From assembly GCF_039680535.1 (NCBI RefSeq), contig NZ_JBDKSS010000025.1:62001-126000 (forward strand): 64,000 bases of DNA. Reading direction: 5' to 3'. This document shows positions 60,166 through 64,000 of this stretch, piece after piece; position 1 is the first letter of the stretch; every line of letters starts with the position of its first letter. The position numbers were made by a program, and so were the translations under genes. The DNA is from Parvibaculum sp039680535. GTDB taxonomy: Bacteria > Pseudomonadota > Alphaproteobacteria > Parvibaculales > Parvibaculaceae. The notes below the pieces were generated by a model, which ran no database searches, was not told where the DNA came from, and was given only the letters and a program-made list of their open reading frames with translations.

Positions 60166-60327
60166 CCCGAACTCTCCCCCGTGTTCTTTTCTGCCTGCAT
60201 CCAAGCATGAGGCCTTCGTCCGGCCAAGCGAGGGCGCGAGGAGGCGATTTTCCGCGCTTGTGCTATATTGGCACGTATTTCGGCCGGGCGGGGGGCGCCC
60301 GGTCTTAAAACTGGGGGATTTTCGACA

Positions 60328-60720
60328 ATGTTCGGATCGCTGCCGCTGATGGCGCTCGTGGTCATCGCCTATAACGTCGTCGTGTTCATCACCGGTTTCA
60401 CGCTGGAGACCGAGGTGTTCTCCATCGCGCTGATCTCGGGCGCCATCTGGACCGTCAATGTTGGCGACATCATTCTCGTTCTCGGTCTCTTGCTTCTGTT
60501 CATCGAGATCATCAACGCGACGCGGACGGGCACGCTCACCATCGTCAACCACGCGCTGTCGATGCTGGTGCTGCTGATCGCGGTGGTGGAATTCATCGTG
60601 CTGCCGCAGTTCGGCACATCGGACTTCTTCCTGATCGTAATGCTGACGCTGCTCGACGTGATCGCGGGATTCACCGTGACCATTACATCGGCGCGGCGCG
60701 ACTTCTCGGTCAACGAGTAG
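60328..60720 (+). CDS. Four-helix inner membrane protein, unknown
   Basis: 130 residues with about four hydrophobic helices (roughly 5-27, 36-58, 70-92 and 95-115) and a short charged tail (TSARRDFSVNE). It has no conserved polar motif that I recognise, but resembles small conserved membrane proteins of alphaproteobacteria. ATG 60328 with GGGGGA (60313-60318). Its stop directly abuts the convergent pabC stop. Confidence 0.75.
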   Translation: MFGSLPLMALVVIAYNVVVFITGFTLETEVFSIALISGAIWTVNVGDIILVLGLLLLFIEIINATRTGTLTIVNHALSMLVLLIAVVEFIVLPQFGTSDFFLIVMLTLLDVIAGFTVTITSARRDFSVNE

Positions 60721-61578
60721 TCAAAACTCATCCGCCTCTTCTTCCTCGGCTTCGAGGAGAAGCTCATAGGCAGCCTGCAGACGCCCCGTCATGCGGTGAG
60801 GCGGAAGCTCGTGTGTCTCGATGCGCGAGAGCGGCACGAGGCCCATCAGGCTGTTGGTGAGGAAGATGCCATCCGCGCGGGCAAGCCGCTGCGGCATGAT
60901 CATGTCCTCGACGACCTCGATGCCGAGGCGGGTCGCGAGTTCGATCACCGCCGCCCGCGTTACGCCCGGCAGGATGCCGCAATCTTCCGCGGGCGTGGCG
61001 AGCCTGCCCCCCTCCCAGAGAAAGACATTGGCGACGCTGGCGCAGGAGAGATAGCCCGACGTGTCGAGCATGAGCGCCTCGTCGGCGCCGCGCGCGCGCG
61101 CCTCCTCGCGGGCGAGCACATTGTCGAGATAGGGCGCGGCCTTGAGACGCGAGACGGGCGAAAGCGCGTTGCGGCGCGGCGTCGCCACGATGGCGGTCAG
61201 CGACGTCGCGGGCGGCGGGCTTTCCACCGCGGTAATGACCAATGTTGGTTGCGGGCTCTCTGGCGGCAACAGCCCGCGCGGTCCCGGCCCGCGCGACAGC
61301 GTGATGCGGAGCGCCACGCGCGGCGCCTCGTTCAGTCCGTTCGCGTCGAGCAGCATCTCGCAGGCGACCGCGAGCAGGCCTGTCGACATGGGCATCGGTA
61401 TGCCTAGAATATTCGCACCTGCCGCCAGCCGCACGACATGGGCATCGAGAAAGGCGATACGGCCGCGCCTCGCCAGCAAGGTTTCGAAGAGCGCGTCACC
61501 GAGAAGGAAGCCGCGGTCGCGAATGTCGATCCGCGCGTCGCTTTCGTCGAGAAGTTCGCCGTTGAGCCAGACAATCAT
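60721..61578 (-). CDS. pabC: Class IV aminotransferase, probable aminodeoxychorismate lyase
   Basis: 285 residues. Class IV PLP fold: WLNGELLDESDARIDIRDRGFLLGDALFET at the start and the PLP lysine K146 in SRLKAAPYLDN. In the segment GYLSCASVANVF the conserved glutamate of the family (E. coli PabC reads TECCAANLF) is replaced by cysteine. Translational overlap with pabA and operon position pabB-pabA-pabC support the lyase step that turns aminodeoxychorismate into p-aminobenzoate and pyruvate for folate. A branched-chain or D-amino acid aminotransferase is the alternative. ATG 61578 with AGGAGA upstream. Confidence 0.82.
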   Translation of the reverse strand: MIVWLNGELLDESDARIDIRDRGFLLGDALFETLLARRGRIAFLDAHVVRLAAGANILGIPMPMSTGLLAVACEMLLDANGLNEAPRVALRITLSRGPGPRGLLPPESPQPTLVITAVESPPPATSLTAIVATPRRNALSPVSRLKAAPYLDNVLAREEARARGADEALMLDTSGYLSCASVANVFLWEGGRLATPAEDCGILPGVTRAAVIELATRLGIEVVEDMIMPQRLARADGIFLTNSLMGLVPLSRIETHELPPHRMTGRLQAAYELLLEAEEEEADEF

Positions 61579-62159
61579 GCGCGTCTCCTGGCCGCCGCTT
61601 CTGCATTCAGGAAATTCGAAAGCAGCAGATGGCCATGTTCGGTGAGCACGGACTCGGGGTGGAACTGTACGCCGTAGATCGGCGCCTGCGCGTGTGCGAG
61701 CGCCATCAGCGTTCCATCGTCGCAATGCGCGGTGGCGCGGAGGGGCCCATTTTCGGAAAGATCCGCCACCAGCGAGTGATAGCGCGCAGCGACGAACGGG
61801 TTCGGAAGGTTGCGAAAGATGCCTGTGCCACCGTGATGGATCTCTGCGGGCTTGCCGTGTACGGGGAAAGCGCGGCGCACCGTGCCGCCGAATGCCGTGG
61901 CGATGCATTGATGGCCGAGGCAGACGCCGAGCAGCGGCACGCGGGCGGAGGCGGCCGCGCGGGCCAGCGCCACGGAGATGCCCGCCTCGTCGGGGCCGCA
62001 TGGGCCGGGCGACAGAATGATCGCTTCCGGTTCGCGGGCGAGCGCATCCTCGACCGTGATATCGTCATTGCGCACGACCTCGCGCGCAAAGCCCAGTTCA
62101 CCGACATAACGGGCGAGGTTGTGAACGAAGCTGTCGTAGTTGTCGATGAGGAGGATCAT
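61575..62159 (-). CDS. pabA: Glutamine amidotransferase subunit of aminodeoxychorismate/anthranilate synthase
   Basis: 194 residues. Class I glutamine amidotransferase: LIDNYDSFVHNLARY, LSPGPCGPDEAG, the nucleophile C80 in LGVCLGHQ, and the catalytic histidine/glutamate in VQFHPESVLTEHG. It supplies ammonia to PabB (or shared with TrpE). Start overlaps the pabB stop and its own stop overlaps pabC, so all three are coupled. Confidence 0.92.
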   Translation of the reverse strand: MILLIDNYDSFVHNLARYVGELGFAREVVRNDDITVEDALAREPEAIILSPGPCGPDEAGISVALARAAASARVPLLGVCLGHQCIATAFGGTVRRAFPVHGKPAEIHHGGTGIFRNLPNPFVAARYHSLVADLSENGPLRATAHCDDGTLMALAHAQAPIYGVQFHPESVLTEHGHLLLSNFLNAEAAARRRA

Positions 62160-63523
62160 GCCTCGACCTCCGCAGGCTCCGCCGCGATTTCGACTCCGAG
62201 GGCGCGTGCCATGCCGCGCGCCTTGGTCAGTGTTTCCTCGTATTCGGTTGCGGGGATGCTATCCGCCGTGATGCCGCCGCCCGCCTGGAACGTGACGCGG
62301 TCTCCTTTCACCACCATGGTGCGAATGGCAATGGACGTATCCATCGCGCCGTCGAAGCCGAGATATCCGATCGCGCCGCAATAAGGTCCGCGCATTGTCG
62401 GTTCGAGTTCGTCGATGATCTCCATTGCGCGCAGCTTTGGCGCGCCGGTGATGGAGCCGCCGGGGAAGCAGGCGGCAAGCAGATCGACATGGGCTTTGTC
62501 CGCGCGAAGTTTTCCCCGCACCGTCGAGACGAGGTGATGCACCTGTGCGAAGCTTTCCAGCGCGCAGAGCTTCTCGACGCTCACGCTGCCATCCTCGCAG
62601 ACGCGGCTTATGTCGTTGCGAAGGAGATCGACGATCATCACGTTTTCGGCGCGATCCTTCTCGGACGAGAGAAGCTCGGCGGCGCGTTCGGCGTCTTCCT
62701 CAACGGTTGCCCCGCGCGGGCGCGTTCCCTTGATCGGTTTGGTTTCGACCTTGCCGTTGCGGGTCAGGAGAAAGCGCTCGGGCGATGATGAGACGATCGC
62801 GCCTTCGCCGAAGTTGAAGAAGGAAGCGAAGGGCGCCGGGCTTTCGTCGCGCAGGCGCAGGTAGAGCTCGTATGGTGTGTCGCCCTTGGCGAGGCTCGTC
62901 TCGAAACGCTGCGAGAGGTTTGCCTGAAAGATATCGCCCGCATGGATGTAGTCGACGACCTTCGCGACGGCGCGTTCATATGCGTCGCGTGTGAAGTTCG
63001 ATCGGAGCGCCAGAACCTTTCGTGCGGACCGTGCCGTCCGCAACCTCGCCTCTGAGACGCGCAGCCGTAGCGCGCCTGCGCGTTCGGCGTTCGGCGCGAC
63101 GATCCATGCGCGCCTTTCCGCATGATCGAAGGCGAGGACGGTGTCGTAGAGGCCGAGAGCCATGTCGGGAAGGTGTTGATCGTCTGCGGCGCGAGACATC
63201 GCGCGCTGACGCTCGAGCGTGCGGCCGAGCCCATAGCCGAAATAGCCTGCGGCACCGCCGGAGAAGGGCGGCAGGCCCGGGCTCGACGGCGCGGCAAGCG
63301 CGGCCATCCGTTCCTTGAGCAGCGTGAAGGGCGCTTCTTCGCCCCCCTCGCGCCAGACCATGGTTTCGAAAGGGTCGAGCGCTATGAAGCTCCAGCGCCC
63401 ATGCAGCGCCGGGTCGCGGCCCGGCGCCGCCGTTGCGCTGTCGAGCAACAGGGCGAAAGCCTCGTCGGCGAACGCATGAAACAGCTCATGCGGCGCGGCC
63501 CATGGAAATTCTTCGATATGCAT
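62156..63523 (-). CDS. pabB: Aminodeoxychorismate synthase component I
   Basis: 455 residues from ATG 63523. Chorismate-binding enzyme: FSGGAAGYFGYGLGRTLE, DIFQANLSQRFE, PIKGTRPRG (the PIKGT motif with a lysine that forms the PabB-type covalent intermediate), SEKDRAENVMIVDLLRND and FPGGSITGAPKLRAMEII. TrpE proteins usually have PIAGT, so PIKGT favours PabB. It makes 4-amino-4-deoxychorismate with PabA. A GTG at 63589, overlapping the stop of the cytochrome-fused gene, is an alternative start adding 22 residues. Confidence 0.9.
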   Translation of the reverse strand: MHIEEFPWAAPHELFHAFADEAFALLLDSATAAPGRDPALHGRWSFIALDPFETMVWREGGEEAPFTLLKERMAALAAPSSPGLPPFSGGAAGYFGYGLGRTLERQRAMSRAADDQHLPDMALGLYDTVLAFDHAERRAWIVAPNAERAGALRLRVSEARLRTARSARKVLALRSNFTRDAYERAVAKVVDYIHAGDIFQANLSQRFETSLAKGDTPYELYLRLRDESPAPFASFFNFGEGAIVSSSPERFLLTRNGKVETKPIKGTRPRGATVEEDAERAAELLSSEKDRAENVMIVDLLRNDISRVCEDGSVSVEKLCALESFAQVHHLVSTVRGKLRADKAHVDLLAACFPGGSITGAPKLRAMEIIDELEPTMRGPYCGAIGYLGFDGAMDTSIAIRTMVVKGDRVTFQAGGGITADSIPATEYEETLTKARGMARALGVEIAAEPAEVEA

Positions 63524-63585
63524 GTCGGACAAAGGCGCCGGACCTCGCTTGAAGCAAGACCAACCGGAAGCCCAGTCTAGCCCCC

Positions 63586-64000
63586 TCACTCGTATGTGGC
63601 GAGAACATAGGCTGCAATGGCCAGGCGTTCATCCTCTTTCAACCGGGCGAAGGAGGGCATGTTTGCCGGTGGCGTCGCCAGCAGCCGGGAAAGGTCGTCC
63701 CGACCGTAACGGGCGCCGATGTCCTTCAAGGGGGCTGCCGGTCTCTCGCCGCCATGGCAGGCCGCGCAGCCCGTGGTTTCGAAGAGAGCTTCTCCCCGCA
63801 GCACCTCGCTGGCGGTTGCCGTTTCACCGGCATTTTCGGGCGCTTCTTCGGCCTTGGGTTGTGCTGCTGCGGGAGGCGCGGGAGCGGCGGGTTCGGCGGG
63901 GACGGGAGCCGCGTTGCCATAGCTCACGCGGTAGATGGCGCCTGCGTAATCGTCCGACACGTAGATCGCGCCGTCGGGGCCCTCCGTGGTGTCGACGGGG
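63586..64000 (-). CDS. PQQ-type sugar dehydrogenase with C-terminal cytochrome c, 3' part
   Basis: The frame runs off the window end, so only the C-terminus is seen. It starts inside a beta-propeller blade (TEGPDGAIYVSDDYAGAIYRV), as in soluble PQQ-dependent sugar/sorbosone dehydrogenases. An Ala/Pro-rich linker of about 35 residues follows, then a class I cytochrome c domain with CAACH haem motif and the axial methionine probably in NMPSFARL. The fusion would pass electrons from the dehydrogenase to the chain directly. The stop overlaps a possible GTG start of pabB. Confidence 0.82.
   Translation of the reverse strand, partial: PVDTTEGPDGAIYVSDDYAGAIYRVSYGNAAPVPAEPAAPAPPAAAQPKAEEAPENAGETATASEVLRGEALFETTGCAACHGGERPAAPLKDIGARYGRDDLSRLLATPPANMPSFARLKEDERLAIAAYVLATYE

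Noticed and set aside
62156..63523. Anthranilate synthase (TrpE) for the chorismate-binding protein
   Set aside because: The PIKGT motif instead of PIAGT and the operon partner pabC favour PabB.
1..64000. Mobile elements, prophage, integron, tRNA, rRNA or CRISPR
   Set aside because: No transposase, integrase, phage structural gene, att-like repeats, cloverleaf-like pattern or repeat-spacer array was found on reading both strands.

Overview
The window is GC-rich, densely packed bacterial chromosome with short gaps and many ATGA or GTGA start/stop overlaps. I see no rRNA, tRNA, CRISPR array, integrase, transposase or prophage gene, so it reads as core and metabolic chromosome rather than an island. 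The gene families point to an alphaproteobacterium, probably a metabolically versatile Rhizobiales/Parvibaculum-like organism. The reasons are a CheZ-like phosphatase inside an alphaproteobacterial-style che cluster, livHMGF-livK with a small membrane protein gene, a single-chain acyl-CoA carboxylase, paired acyl-CoA dehydrogenases, and a SPOR protein next to rpmF. The genus is inference.

Layout. 1-9.7 kb: end of an allophanate hydrolase gene, a di-iron hydroxylase, a bactofilin, a pair of acyl-CoA dehydrogenases that look like the two halves of one heteromeric enzyme, 4-aminobutyrate aminotransferase, an OprB-type porin, an AhpD-like protein and a KGG-repeat protein. 10-16.5 kb: a chemotaxis operon cheA-cheW-cheY-cheZ-cheB-cheR without a receptor gene. 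Its CheA carries a globin-like segment where the P2 domain normally lies. 16.7-22 kb: a complete branched-chain amino acid (or related) ABC uptake operon. 22-28 kb: a YhhN protein, an HI0933-type flavoprotein, a 1093-residue single-chain acyl-CoA carboxylase and a poorly understood stretch. 28-36 kb: an MMPL-type exporter, an SnoaL-like protein, and an RND efflux pump with its adaptor and a divergent TetR regulator.

36-42 kb: a LigB-type dioxygenase and a TetR-controlled catabolic operon (extradiol dioxygenase, fumarylacetoacetase-family hydrolase, flavin hydroxylase) that looks like an aromatic meta-cleavage route of unknown substrate. 42-49 kb: a sulfate uptake regulon, namely an Rrf2 regulator, two tandem sulfate-binding proteins, an OprP-type porin, cysT, cysW and cysA. 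49-56 kb: a thiolase, a MerR-type regulator, an orphan PotA-type ATPase, a GST, a P-type ATPase and a small DUF2061 protein behind a promoter with a Fur-like site. 56-64 kb: a Nudix hydrolase, alanine dehydrogenase, a SPOR protein, ribosomal protein L32, a DUF2817 peptidase-like protein, a small membrane protein, the folate genes pabB-pabA-pabC, and the C-terminus of a PQQ-type dehydrogenase fused to cytochrome c.

The strongest candidates for something undescribed are the globin-like insertion in CheA, the loss of a conserved active-site glutamate in PabC, the complementary loss of active-site motifs in the two acyl-CoA dehydrogenases, and the sulfate operon with duplicated binding proteins and a porin behind a strong hairpin. 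All functional calls rest on reading motifs by eye; no database search was possible.
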